This document shows, one piece after another, positions 9,421 through 20,677 of a stretch of DNA of 64,000 nucleotides. The stretch spans positions 186,001 to 250,000 of the forward strand of contig CAJNOJ010000056.1 of NCBI GenBank assembly GCA_905250025.1, in the 5' to 3' direction. Below the pieces are notes generated by a model. That model did no database searches. It had not been told where the DNA came from and saw nothing but the letters and a program-made list of their open reading frames with translations. Positions within the stretch are counted from its first letter, which is position 1. Each line of letters begins with the position of its first letter. Position numbers and translations under genes: made by a program. Source of the DNA: Adineta ricciae. Its lineage: Eukaryota; Rotifera; Eurotatoria; Adinetida; Adinetidae.

Positions 9421-11900
9421 AAGAGCTGATAATCTGCAGGACTTATTCTCGAAGCTCGAAAGACATCAGTAATATCCGTTAAAAAATCATTGACATTAAC
9501 TCATCTCTCAAGTAGTTTTTGAAACAAACGGCTAGTCGTTCGTCGACCTCCCTCCTGTCGGTCACTCACGGTTAGCCCTTGCCACGCTACCTCTGTTATG
9601 CCTTTCACATTTGACTAACTTTTAAACTGAATAACTGTGCTTCATTTCATTGTGGCTTGGAAAGTGCTGATCTTCCATCTATTTGATCCCGAAAAGAAAA
9701 TAGATAAAAGTTTTATTTTATTATTTGCTGTGAAAAGAACACGCATCATAATGCACCCTATGTTTAGAATACTATTTGTACAGGCCATGTCTTTGTCGTT
9801 AATAAGATGGAATTGCACTTACAGGTATATCACTCCGGCACATATTTCCACTAAATTCATATTGGAAGACTAGACGTATAGCAGCCTAGAAGACACAAAT
9901 GGTATTAAGCTTACACCACTTTTTATGATTTCTTGAACTAGAAATATCATGATGTATGGTATATTAGATCTTCTTTTGTAAACTCTTAAACTACTCTATT
10001 GGTCCACATCATATCCAGCAGTAGCGTTCAAACCACTACCTTCTACAAAAGATTTTAGGACGATACAGAAAAATATCTCTTCTGAAAAAAAAGAAAGAAG
10101 TCGAAGGTTCGTGACAAAGAAAAAACTAACGTCATATTTGAATTATTCGACCTCGATTATCCTTCGGTCAACCCTTACTCGACAAAAAATTTTTCTCCTT
10201 ACTTAATTAGTCAATTAACTAATTAGAATTTTCGGAAACTAACATCAGATTCGAAATCCTCGATTCCAATTACCTTTCATCAATCGTCTTCTAAAAAGTA
10301 TGGTTAGGTTTTCATTGATTTATAAAATGCTGCAATCTGATTGGATTATGCAAACAAGTAAGCAAACTTTTTGCATTTCAACGACCAGATTTATGACACT
10401 ATAACTCTTTTTGTTGCAGAAAAGAGAATTAAAAACGAATTAAAAATAAACAACGAGTAATCGAGCTTTCAGAATATGCAGAAATCCGCTAGGAAAAAGA
10501 TCGGATTTTGTCGGATGCCAGAGATGCTAAGAATCTTGGACTTTCGGCGTATTCCCATCGCATCCGCTGGAGTTTACTCGCTCTGAGCAACCATCCTTTA
10601 AAGCGTAATTAAGACTGGGAACCTCAAACTTTACATTAGCTTCTTCTTGTGCACCTTGTTTTTCGAATCTTATTCGATATATAGTCTATTGAAATGAGAT
10701 CTTTCCGATCCATTATAAGTATGCGTGAACCTGTTGCTTTTCTGCGCTGAAAAACAGAACATCATGTGACGTACAGTAGGATGTCATTGGTTTTAAACAT
10801 GGCATAAAGCTAAACGTGTTGATTGAATTGGAATAGAAATAGAAAAACAGAGGATATTATGGATAGATCATGATAATCGACTAGGCAAAAACGACTTTTT
10901 TTCAAAGAGACAAGCGGTTTGGTTTTTGAGGTGAAACAAGTCTCTATGGTGTTTCAAGTATGCTGAACGATATAGTTCTAACATTTTACTATCAGACCAG
11001 CGAGTTCAATGGGCGGGCATTACTTATAAATTACATATGTATATCGAAATAAGTCTCATTGTGCACACATTCGTTATCTTGAACTTGGCCATGGCTTTTG
11101 TTGGAAATATTAGATCTAAACTGAAAATTTAACAACATTTACCGTCAGAAGATGATACTTTTGAGCGAGAGCTCTCTAATCAGAACAAATATGGGAGGAT
11201 ATTTTTCATGTGTTAGGATAGGTTTCTGCAACTACTGAGAAGAACATGAATTAATCCAAGCATGTTTACCTGACTTTAACAATGATAATTTCTTCTCACT
11301 ATTTTTAGTGGTAATAAAAAGTGACTGTATACTCAGCTAAAAAGTTTCAGTATCGCACGGCGCGATTTTATTTACTGAAAACAAAATGCACATATTTTCT
11401 TTCTTTGACCACGGGCACGCTCATCTTCGACTGCTTTATATATTCATATATACAAATCCTGTCGATAGCATTATATCAGACTTCGTGAATAATATTGCTG
11501 GTTGTTGCAAATTCTATTGTTTATCTACAACACATACAGACTATTACTACACGGTTGTATTCGTTGTTGGTACTCATTTGTAAACAAACAGAGACTAAAT
11601 GTGCGCAAATGCCGTGATTAAAAGCAAGAATATCTGTACTTAGATGATGATCCTTTGCATACTTTCAGTCCACTCCATTTATATGAGTGTATTTTGACCA
11701 AGTGCTGTTTACTTCTTGCAAACAGGCGGGCTATATACATACCATTTCAGATACACCTCTAAACGTAGTAATACTACATGTATAAATTCAGTCTGGGGTG
11801 GCTCCAGATAGCCAAAATCCACTTCTGTTCAATGATCATCATCTCGTGCGAGTTTTCAATCACCGATACGTGCAGAGAACTCAAAGACAAGTATCTAAAC
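9421..11900 (+). repeat. Duplicated segment, copy A
   Basis: This 2.48 kb aligns along its whole length with 11942-14338 (copy B), with scattered substitutions and several indels. It stops exactly at the N gap. Copy A keeps a block of about 110 bp near 10160-10275 that copy B has lost. It lacks 17 bp near 11418 that are present in copy B. It may be a real tandem duplication, or two haplotype versions placed end to end by the assembler. Confidence 0.8.
11386..11640 (-). pseudogene. Broken copy of the 85-aa open frame of copy B
   Basis: This minus-strand region corresponds to the open frame at 13790-14047. Relative to that frame it has lost 17 bp near 11418-11419 (a TACATCGTCGATTTGAA block in copy B), which shifts the reading frame near the C-terminal end. 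Function unknown. Confidence 0.4.
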
Positions 11901-11941
11901 NNNNNNNNNNNNNNNNNNNNNNNNNNNNNNNNNNNNNNNNN
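11901..11941. other. Assembly gap, 41 N
   Basis: A run of undetermined bases that sits precisely between the end of copy A and the start of copy B of the duplicated segment. Confidence 0.99.
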
Positions 11942-14338
11942 AAGAGCTGATAATCTGCAGGACTTATTCTCGAAGCTCGAAAGACATCAGTAATATTCGT
12001 TAAAAAATCATTGACATAAACTGAGACTCTTACAAATCTCATCTCTCAAGTAGTTTTTGAAACAAACATCTAGTCGTTCGTCGACCTCCCTCCTGCCGAT
12101 CACTCACGACTAGCCCTTGCCACGCTACCTCTGTTATGCCTTTCACATTTGACTAACTTTTAAACTGAATAACTGTGCTTCATTTCCTTGTGGCTTCGAA
12201 AGTGCTGATCTTCCATGTATTTGATCCCGAAAAGAAAATAGATAAAAGTTTTATTTTATTATTTGCTGTGAAAAGAACACGCGTCATAATGCACCCTATG
12301 TTTAGAATACTATTTGTATAGACCATGTCTTTGTAGTTAATAAGATGGAATTGCACTTACGGGTATATCACTCTGACACATATTTCCACTAAATTCCTAT
12401 TGGAAGACTAGACGTATCGCAGCCTAGAAGGCACAAATAGTATTAAGCTTATACCACTTTTTATGATTTCTTAGACTAGAAATATCATGATGTATGGTAT
12501 ATTAAATCTTCTTCTGTAAACTCCTAAACTACTCTATTGGTCCACATCACATCCAGCAGTAGCGTTGAAACCACTACCTTCTACAAAAGATTTTAGGACG
12601 ATAGAGAAAAATATCACTTCTGAAAAAAAAAAGAAAGAAGCCGAAGGTTCGTGACTAAAAAAAAAACTAACGTCATATTTGAGTTCTTCGACCTTGATTA
12701 TCCTTACATCAATCGTTTTCTAATAAGTATGGTTAGGTTTTCATTGATTTATAAAATGCTGCAATCTGATTGGATTATGCAAAAAAACTTTTTAGCATTT
12801 TAACGACCGTATTTTATACGCTGTAACTCTTTCTTGCAGAAAAGAGAATTAGAAACGAATTAAAAATAAACAACGAGTAATCGAGCTTTCAGAATCTGCA
12901 GAAATCCGCTAGGAAAAAGAAAGGATTTTGTCGGATGCCAGAAATGCTAAGAATCTTGGACTTTCGGCGTATTCCCATCGCATCCGCTGGAGTTTACTCG
13001 CTCTGAGCAACCATCCTTTAAAGCATAATTAAGACTGGGAACCTCAAACTTTACATTAGCTTCTTCTTGTGCACCTTATTTTTCGAATCTTATTCGATAT
13101 ATAGTCTATTGAAATGAGATCTTTCCGATCCATTATAAGTATGCGTGAACCTGTTGCTTTTCTGCGCTGAAAAACAGAACATCATGTGACGTACAGTAGG
13201 ATGTCATTGGTGTTAAACATGGTATAAAGCTAAACGTGTTCATTGAATTGGAATAGAAATAGAAAAACAGAGGATATTATGGATAGGTCATTCTAATCGA
13301 CTAGGCAAAAACTACTTTTTTTTACAAAGACACAAGTGGTTTGGTTTATGAGGTGAAACAAGTCTCTATGGTGTTTCAAGTATGCTGAACGATATAGTTC
13401 TAACATTTTAGTATCAAACCAGCGAGTTCAAGTGGCGGGCACTACTTATAAATTACATATGCATACTGAAATAAGTCTCATTGTGTACGCATTCGTTATC
13501 TTGAACTTGGCGATGGCTATTGTTGGAAATATTAGATCTAAACTGAAAACTTAACAACATTTACCATCAGAAGATGATACTTTTGAGCGAGAGCTCTCTA
13601 ATCAGAACAAAGATGGGAGGATATTTTTCATGTGTTAGGATAGGTTTCTGCAACTACTGAGAAGAACATGAATTAATCCAAGCATGTTTACCTGACTTTA
13701 ACAATGACAATTTCTTCTCACTATTTTTAGTGGTAATAAAAAGTGAGTGTATTCTCAGCTAAAAAGTTTCAGTATCGCACGGCGCGATTTTATTTGCTGA
13801 AAACAAAATACACATATTTTCCTTCTTTGATTACATCGTCGATTTGAATACGGGCACGCCCATCTTCGACTGCTTTATACATTTGTATATACAAATCCTG
13901 TCGATAGCATTCTATCAGACTTCGTGAATAATATTGCTGGTTGTTGCAAATTCTATTGTTTATCCACAACACATACAGACTATTACTACACGGTTGTATT
14001 CGTTGTTGGTACTCATTTGTAAACAAACAGAGACTAAATGTGCGCAAATGCCGTGATTAAAAGCAAGAATATCTGTACTTAGATGATGATCCTTTGCATA
14101 CTTTCAGTCCACTCGATTTATATGAGTGTATTTTGACCAAGTGCTGTTTACTCCTTGCAAACAGGCGGGCTATATACATACCATTTCAGATACACCTCTA
14201 AACGTAGTAATACTACATGTATAAATTCAGTCTGGGGTGGCTCCAGATAGCCAAAATCCACTTCTGTTCAATGATCATCATCTCGTGCGAGTTTTCAATC
14301 ACCGATACGTGCAGAGAACTCAAAGACAAGTATCTAAC
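11942..14338 (+). repeat. Duplicated segment, copy B
   Basis: The 2.40 kb counterpart of copy A. It begins with AAGAGCTGATAATCTGCAGG right after the gap and ends at TATCTAAC, where copy A runs into the gap. Copy B contains the intact small frame at 13790-14047. It lacks an internal block between two CCTT-ended subrepeats near 12700. Confidence 0.8.
13790..14047 (-). CDS. Small open frame in copy B, 85 aa, unknown
   Basis: This 85-codon frame contains CSNSLYVLWINNRICNNQQY and ends VIKEGKYVYFVFSK. The residue mix (Tyr, Gln, Arg and Ile rich, alternating hydrophobics) looks like part of a folded protein rather than random sequence. I cannot name a family. The frame is intact here but broken in copy A. 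It may be the last exon of a repeat-borne or decayed gene, since nothing upstream on the minus strand clearly extends it. Confidence 0.35.
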   Translation of the reverse strand: MRTFSLCLFTNEYQQRIQPCSNSLYVLWINNRICNNQQYYSRSLIECYRQDLYIQMYKAVEDGRARIQIDDVIKEGKYVYFVFSK

Positions 14339-15492
14339 CCAAATGAAATGTACGTTCTCTTACAGTGTAATGTTAAAGAACACTACGAATATATATGTAA
14401 TATCTTAGCGCACAGACTATGATGTTGAATTATGCACAGCTGAGCGGTTTCAGCTTTGTCATCATTCAAAAGATAGATCTCAGAGCAAGGGTACAATAGG
14501 TCCCTATCATTAAATTTCATACGACTTCAAACTTCTGAGCGTTTCAAACAGTGTCGAGATGTTCGATGTAAGCAAACCATAAACACAAAGCCCTGTTATC
14601 AGAATGATATACAAACGAGCTCGAAAATATATTTCAAAGCTCGTTCCACGATAAAGTACTGCAAAAACACTTTCCTGATATTTTAACATGAATAAGCACC
14701 AAGAGTGAATAGTGCTGATCATATTCGACAAAATAACTTGTTTTCAGACTACGCTGATGGTGGGAAATGATTAATCTAACAGAACGATTGGGTGTGCTAT
14801 TTTTTAATTATTCTCTCTTCACTATGCCATTCTAGTCAGTTTATAACAGTGTTTCTTTCAGAAGCACCGTAGAACTCATACATAACGGATGAATACTACT
14901 CTCTCCAAAAATGAACAACAAAAAGAAATAAAACCTCCTCATCAAACAAACAATACATTTAGGCGCTGGAATAAAACATGCAACAGCTTTCTTATAATGA
15001 AGAATCGCTGCCATTCAGTGTACCACGCTCTGATCACTTTGCCATCAGTAGAAATAACATACAAACTGCACACGTGCCCTACTATCATCGATCCCATTCT
15101 TCTACATCTCCAATATAGTCGGGCTGTCTACAGCAATGTTGTCTTGTCCATCACACCCTGCCAGAAACAAACTCTAAACCGAGAGGATCATTCATAAACG
15201 CACCGCACTATGGCGTCTCTTCTACCAAACACTGCTCCGTTATACCTTCGTAGCTAAACCATTCATTTTGACTAAGGCACATGCATTTCTCACAGAACAA
15301 AAAGCATTAACATTCAGGTAACATTCACTTCTCACAATCATATTCGTTTACTATACCTTTACTACTCCTCGATGTCATGATGACCACACAGAAAATGATA
15401 TCTACTAAGTTCTCAATCGAAAAAGATCTGATCAACACAAAGAGCCATCAAATCCACGATCACTTGTTCTCCGATTGAATTTAAAGCCAGAT
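14339..15492. other. Intergenic stretch, no clear content
   Basis: This lies between the duplicated segment and the end of the LRR gene. Frames at 14510-14731 (-) and 14889-15197 (+) lack any family resemblance. The part next to 15493 may be the 3' UTR of the LRR gene. Confidence 0.4.
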
Positions 15493-18400
15493 CTATACCA
15501 TCTTGGCGCTCTAAGAATGAGACAAAACAGGAATTATAAACTTCTTCGGCCACAGCATCAATCTTACTATATTCTTTCCCAATGCATCTGCAATATGTTG
15601 AGCTATTTCATCACCGATATGGTTCACCCCGAGAGTAAGTGTCGTGAGTCTCTGTATGTATGAGATAGACTGAGTGCTTCATCTTCTATAAAATGAGATC
15701 AATATTACCATATTCGTTCGCAACGCATCCGCAATGTGTTGTGCTCCTTCATCACCGATTCCGTTCCAACTGAGGTTAAGTGTCGTGAGTGTCTGTATGT
15801 ATGAGATAGACTGAGTGCTTCATCTTCTATGAAATCAGATCAATATTACCATATTCGTTCGCAACGCATCCGCAATGTGTTGTGCTCCTCCAGCACCGAT
15901 TCGGTTCTCATCGAGGTTAAGTGTGGTGAGTGTCTGTAGGTGTGACATAGACTGAATGCTTCATCTCTAATAAAATGAGATCAATATCACCGTATTCGTT
16001 TGCAGGGCATTAGCAATGTGTTGTGCTCCTCCAGCACCGATTTCGTTATCACGCAGGTCAAGTGTGATGAGTGTCTGTATGTATGAGATAGACTCAGTGC
16101 TTCATCTTCTATGAAATGAGATCAATATTACTGTATTCGATCGCAGCGCATCCGCAAAATATTGTGCTCCTGCAGCACCCATTCGGTTCCCACTTAGGTG
16201 AAGTGTGGTCAGTCTCTGTAGGTGTGAGATAGACTGGGTACTGCATCTTCTTCGAAATAAAATCAATATTACCGTATTCATTCGCAGCGCATCCGCAATG
16301 TGTTGTGCTCCCCCAGCACCGATTTCGTTCCATTTGAGGTGAAGTGTGGTGAGTGTCTGTAGGTGTCAGACAGATTGAGTGCTTCATCTCTAATAAAATG
16401 AAATCAAAATTACTGTATTCGTTCGCAGCGCATTAGCAATGTGCTGTGCTCCTTCATCACCGATTCCGTTGCACCAGAGATGAAGTGTAGTGAGTGTCTG
16501 TAGGTGCGAGACAGATTGAGTGCTTGATCTCTAATCAAATGAAATCAATATTACCCTATTCGTTCGCAACGCATCCGCAATTTGCTGTGCTCCTTCAGCA
16601 CCGATTCGGTTCTTATCGAGGTGAAGTTTGGTGAGTGTCTGTAGGTGTGAAATAGACTTAGTGCTGCATCTTCTATGAAATGAGATCAATATTACCGTAT
16701 TCGTTCGCAGCGCATTAGCAATGTGTTGTGGTCCTTCGTCACCAATTTCGTCCCAACTAAGGTGAAGTGTAGTGAGTGTCTGTAGGTGTGAGACAGATTG
16801 AGTGTTTCATCTCTAATAAAATGAGATCAATATTACTGTATTCGATCGCAGCGCATTAGCAATGTGTTGTGCTCCTTCAGCACCGATTTCGTTGCCCCAG
16901 AGGTCAAGTGTAGTGAGTGTCTGTAGGTGTGATATAGATTGAGTGCTTCATCTATAATAAAATGAAATCAATATTACCTTATTCGTTCGCAGCGCATTAG
17001 CAATGTGCTGTGCTCCTCCAGCACCGATTTCGTTATCATGCAGGTGAAGTGTGGTGAGTGTCTGTAGGTGTGAGACAGATTGAGTGCTTCATCTCTAATA
17101 AAATGAAATCAATATTACCGTATTCGTTCGCAGCGCATTAGCAATGTGCTGTGCTCCTTCATCACCGATTCCGTTGCACCAGAGGCCAAGTGTAGTGAGT
17201 GTCTGTAGGTGTGAGATAGACTGAGTGCTTGATCTCTAATAAAATGAAATCAATATTACCTTATTCGTTCGCAGCGCATCTGCACTTTGTTGTGCTCCTT
17301 CATCACCGATTCGGTTCTCATCGAGGTTAAGTGTGGTGAGTGTCTGTAGGTGTGAGACAAATTGAGTGCGTCATCCCTAATAAAATGAAATCAATATTAC
17401 CCTATTCGTTCGCAACGCATCCGCAATTTGCTGTGCTCCTTCAGCACCGATTCGGTTCTTATCGAGGTGAAGTGTGGTGAGTGTCTGTAGGTGTGAAATA
17501 GACTTAGTGCTGCATGTTCTATGAAATGAGATCAATATTACCGTATTCGTTCGCAGCGCATTAGCAATGTGTTGTGGTCCTTCGTCACCAATTTCGTCCC
17601 AACTAAGGTCAAGTGTAGTGAGTGTCTGTAGGTGTGAGACAGATTGAGTGTTTCATCTCTAATAAAATGAGATCAATATTACTATATTCGTTCGCAGCGC
17701 ATTAGCAATTTGTTGTGCTCCTTCAGCACCGATTTCGTTGCACCAGAGGCCAAGTGTAGTGAGTGTCTGTAGGTGTGAGATAGACTGAGTGCTTGATCTC
17801 TAATCAAATGAAATCAATATTACCTTATTCGTTCGCAGCGCATTAGCAATTTGTTGTGCTCCTTCATCACCGATTCGGTTCCTATCGAGGTGAAGTGTGG
17901 TGAGTGTCTGTATGTATGTGCTAGAGTGAGTGCTTCATCTTGTATGAGATGAGATCAATATTACCGTATTCGTTCGCAACGCATGCGCAATGTGTTGCGC
18001 TCCTTCAGCACGGATTCGGTTCCGTTGGAGGTTAAGTGTGGTGAGTGTCTAGAATGAAGTGGTATGTAATGAAAAGCGGAAGTAGTAAAGAAAACGTTTG
18101 ATGACACTTCGGATGGTATGTATGTTATTTGAAATAGTTATGTGTGGGGTAGAGTTTTAAGGAGGAGTTGGGTGTAGATGTGAATTCTTCGGTTGGATGA
18201 TGATGCTAGTTGTAGTTCCAGAAAGAAGTGTTGTGTCGGCAATTTAGACTGGAGATTACTGTGATAGGATGGAGTCGGAAAGAGTAGAACATAAGTTTTA
18301 ATATGTATTGGTGGTAATGAGATTTCTCTTTCGAAGACGCGGTCCAGTGAAATCCAAGTCCTACTCTTTTGAAATTTAGGAGCTGAACTTGATGTACCCG

Positions 18401-18921
18401 TGGTGAGTATTAATATTGGCATAGGTCAAAGAACTGTACAGTGGTGTTTGCTTCAGTAGATGAGTTCCGTCAAAAGTTGTAAGTGATGCAATTTTTTTGT
18501 CGAGTAGTGCAACGCAGAAACAGTAACGCATAAGTAAGCGTTTTGCTCGTTCATGGTCGCGTATCGGTCGAATGGATCCTCAATATACATAGAACAAATG
18601 GGAGAGAGTGATGGAATACTGGATTTCATATGACTTCTGGCTGTGATTGCCTCATACTAGGAAATCGTTTGGGAATTATGAAATTAGTTTGGGTTGTCCT
18701 ATGAGGGAATCTACGATATCAAATACTATTAAGCTTATGTATAGCACACTCGACAAGAATGTTAGGATACGAAGTAAACTTACTTGATATCGCTGGTAAG
18801 TACTCAAGATCTGATTGAGCCGTCGACAGATATTTTGCATTGAACAAAATAGCGTCCGGTCATTTTGATGATCCATAATTCGATAAACTAGTTCGACAGG
18901 TAATGTGGAAAATGTGTGCAT
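15493..18921 (-). CDS. F-box protein with 18 tandem LRR exons
   Basis: Exon 1 (18784-18921, 46 codons) encodes an F-box-like start: FSTLPVELVYRIMDHQ, then CRRLNQILSTYQRYQ, cut by a GTAAGT donor in phase 0. Downstream come 18 LRR exons of 84 nt each, spanning 15568-18048 and separated by 57-58 bp introns, all phase 0. Each encodes a 28-residue RNI-type repeat of the form TLTTLxLxxNxIGxEGAQHI followed by ANALRTNT. A short last exon (15493-15510) would end the protein as SAKMV. F-box proteins usually act as substrate receptors of SCF ubiquitin ligases; RNI-like LRRs of this kind also occur in NLR proteins. One or more exons between 18049 and 18783 may be missing from my model. The repeats I translated (1, 4, 5, 7, 9 and 18) have no internal stop, which argues for a living gene. 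Confidence 0.75.
15568..18048 (-). repeat. Tandem array of 18 LRR exon-intron units, 141-142 bp
   Basis: Units recur at about 15568, 15710, 15852, 15992, 16133, 16274, 16414, 16556, 16697, 16838, 16978, 17120, 17261, 17401, 17542, 17683, 17824 and 17965. Each has one 84-nt exon and one intron starting GTAATATTGATYTCAT and ending CACACCTACAG. The outermost units (first and last by coordinate) are the most diverged. The inner ones are nearly identical in both exon and intron, which implies recent unequal exchange. The introns carry in-frame stops. Confidence 0.92.
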
Positions 18922-20355
18922 GTTTGTATTTCAATCGTGCAGCAGACCGTACCGTAGAGACTTGAAGGGATGAAAAAATATTTGGTTTTGTTCGTTACGA
19001 GTAGTAATTCATGGTGATTATGTAGTTATATATGTTTTTGACGAAAACAAATGACGTGTAATCATTTCAACTGATATGAATTGTTGGCGTGCACAGATAG
19101 ATGGCATTAGAATACGTATGCGCAGTGAATTCTGTTTTCACAGTTACAATGGTAAATTAAAAAATTGAAAACAGGATATCTTTTATGGCTTTGGCTCCTT
19201 TAGAAACCGATTCTAGTTTCATGAAAAGAAATCAACATTTCTAAATTAATTTTTTTAACTAAAAATTGTAATGGAATATGAAAAACTCTGCAGCTTAGAT
19301 TAGAGATCTATTTTTATTATGTATGTTTTGTTTTCGAGAACACTAAATGTTACCCAGTCAGTTTTCACTGATTGTTTTGCAATATATGACGTTGTTAGTT
19401 AAAAGAAACAGATGATTGTAATAAGTTCGACGATATAGTTTGCTGATAGAGCTTCATGCAGCGTCCCTCAGTGTGTTTGTTTCAGTTTTTCAAATCTTAT
19501 TCGATGATAGATAAAACAAAAATACAAATGATCGTTTCTCAACCTGAAAAAACAGTCACATGATCTTTTATTTCTTTTTAAAGCCAAAAACTATAAAATT
19601 AAGCTACGGTTTACTGCAGAGGTGACGTTAACTAGAACATTTAAAGTTAAGTTAAATTGCTATCCCTAAACTGCGTATCTGATTTTTGTGGTGAAGGGTG
19701 AGTTAGAACATTCATTATCTTTCATATGAATAGAATGACAGCTCCTTCATCGAGATGCTCTAACAATTTGCTGTCAATTCATTTTGATGAATTAATTACC
19801 CTATGGTATTTTAATAAATAAGAAAACGTGGAAAGCCTTCGAAACACTAAATGTTATCGATTCTCTTAGAAAACAAGACGTTTAGCTTATTGGAAAAGTT
19901 AAACCGCTTTTCAATATCCATAAACAGGTGGTTTTAATGATAATGATGAAATCTACAAGAACGCTGTAGTATCTTACTTTAAAACATCCATATTCCTGCT
20001 ATCAGCTAACTTCCGATTAGTTTCTTACAATATAATAACTGTGATATACAAATGCGAGCAGTTACAACGAAGGGCAAAAATAGTACTTGATGTATTATTT
20101 GGCTGTGGAGGATAGTATTTTATGTAAAGCGTGCTATGTTATATCGGTTTCATAATATTTTACTCCATGCTTTCTGCAATAAATTATGAAACGAATGGAA
20201 CTACATTGTTCTAGTACTTCAGCATCGGTTTTCCTTTGCTGAAACACAGATTGCCTATGTGATTTGCCTGAAAATCTATTTTATTCCTTAATTGATGCGC
20301 ATTCATAGTCCCTCTTACTAAAATTATTTTCAACGATTTGATTTCACTGGTAACA
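18922..20355. other. AT-rich intergenic stretch
   Basis: This is the region upstream of the F-box/LRR gene, so its promoter probably lies just above 18921. I see no coding sequence, RNA gene or clear repeat in the remainder. Confidence 0.5.
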
Positions 20356-20677
20356 TTAACCCCTTGGGAACAGGATTATTTTTAATAGACCAAACAAGAC
20401 TTTACACACTCTGGTGGATGCAAGAGACAATGTGTGCGAAGATAAATAAAAATAGACAATAAATGATAGCGGTGGACTATGACATAGCGAAAAATTAGAA
20501 GTGATGAATATAACTACAAAAAGATGAAAGAGGTCACTATACGAATGATAGTATAATACATTAACGATATATGTAGTGGCATAGATCATTAAAATATCGT
20601 AAATAGTATACGCAAATAAATTATGAGTTGATTTCAACCCAGACGTATACATACGTCATCCGTTCTCAGGGGGTTAA
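20356..20677 (+). mobile_element. piggyBac-like MITE with TTAA target duplication
   Basis: The 314 bp element at 20360-20673 is flanked by TTAA on both sides (20356-20359 and 20674-20677). Its ends are inverted repeats: TTAACCCCTTGGGAACAGG on the left, and the reverse complement of the right end reads TTAACCCCCTGAGAACGG. TTAA duplication and termini starting with C runs are the mark of piggyBac-type transposons. The internal frame (20356-20652, minus) does not look like a transposase. It is therefore a non-autonomous copy. Confidence 0.75.

Noticed and set aside
15568..18048. Regularly spaced repeats resembling a CRISPR array
   Set aside because: The 141 bp period with 84-nt coding exons and GT-AG introns is explained fully by LRR exons. 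Both parts of the unit are conserved, so there are no unique spacers.
18138..18422. 94-codon minus-strand frame between the F-box exon and the LRR array
   Set aside because: It could be an extra exon, but it lacks good boundary sites in frame with its neighbours and reads as Ser/Pro/Thr/His-rich random sequence. I left it out of the gene model.
20356..20652. 98-codon frame inside the MITE as a transposase remnant
   Set aside because: Hydrophobic, low-complexity translation with no catalytic or DNA-binding features; the element is too short to encode piggyBac transposase.
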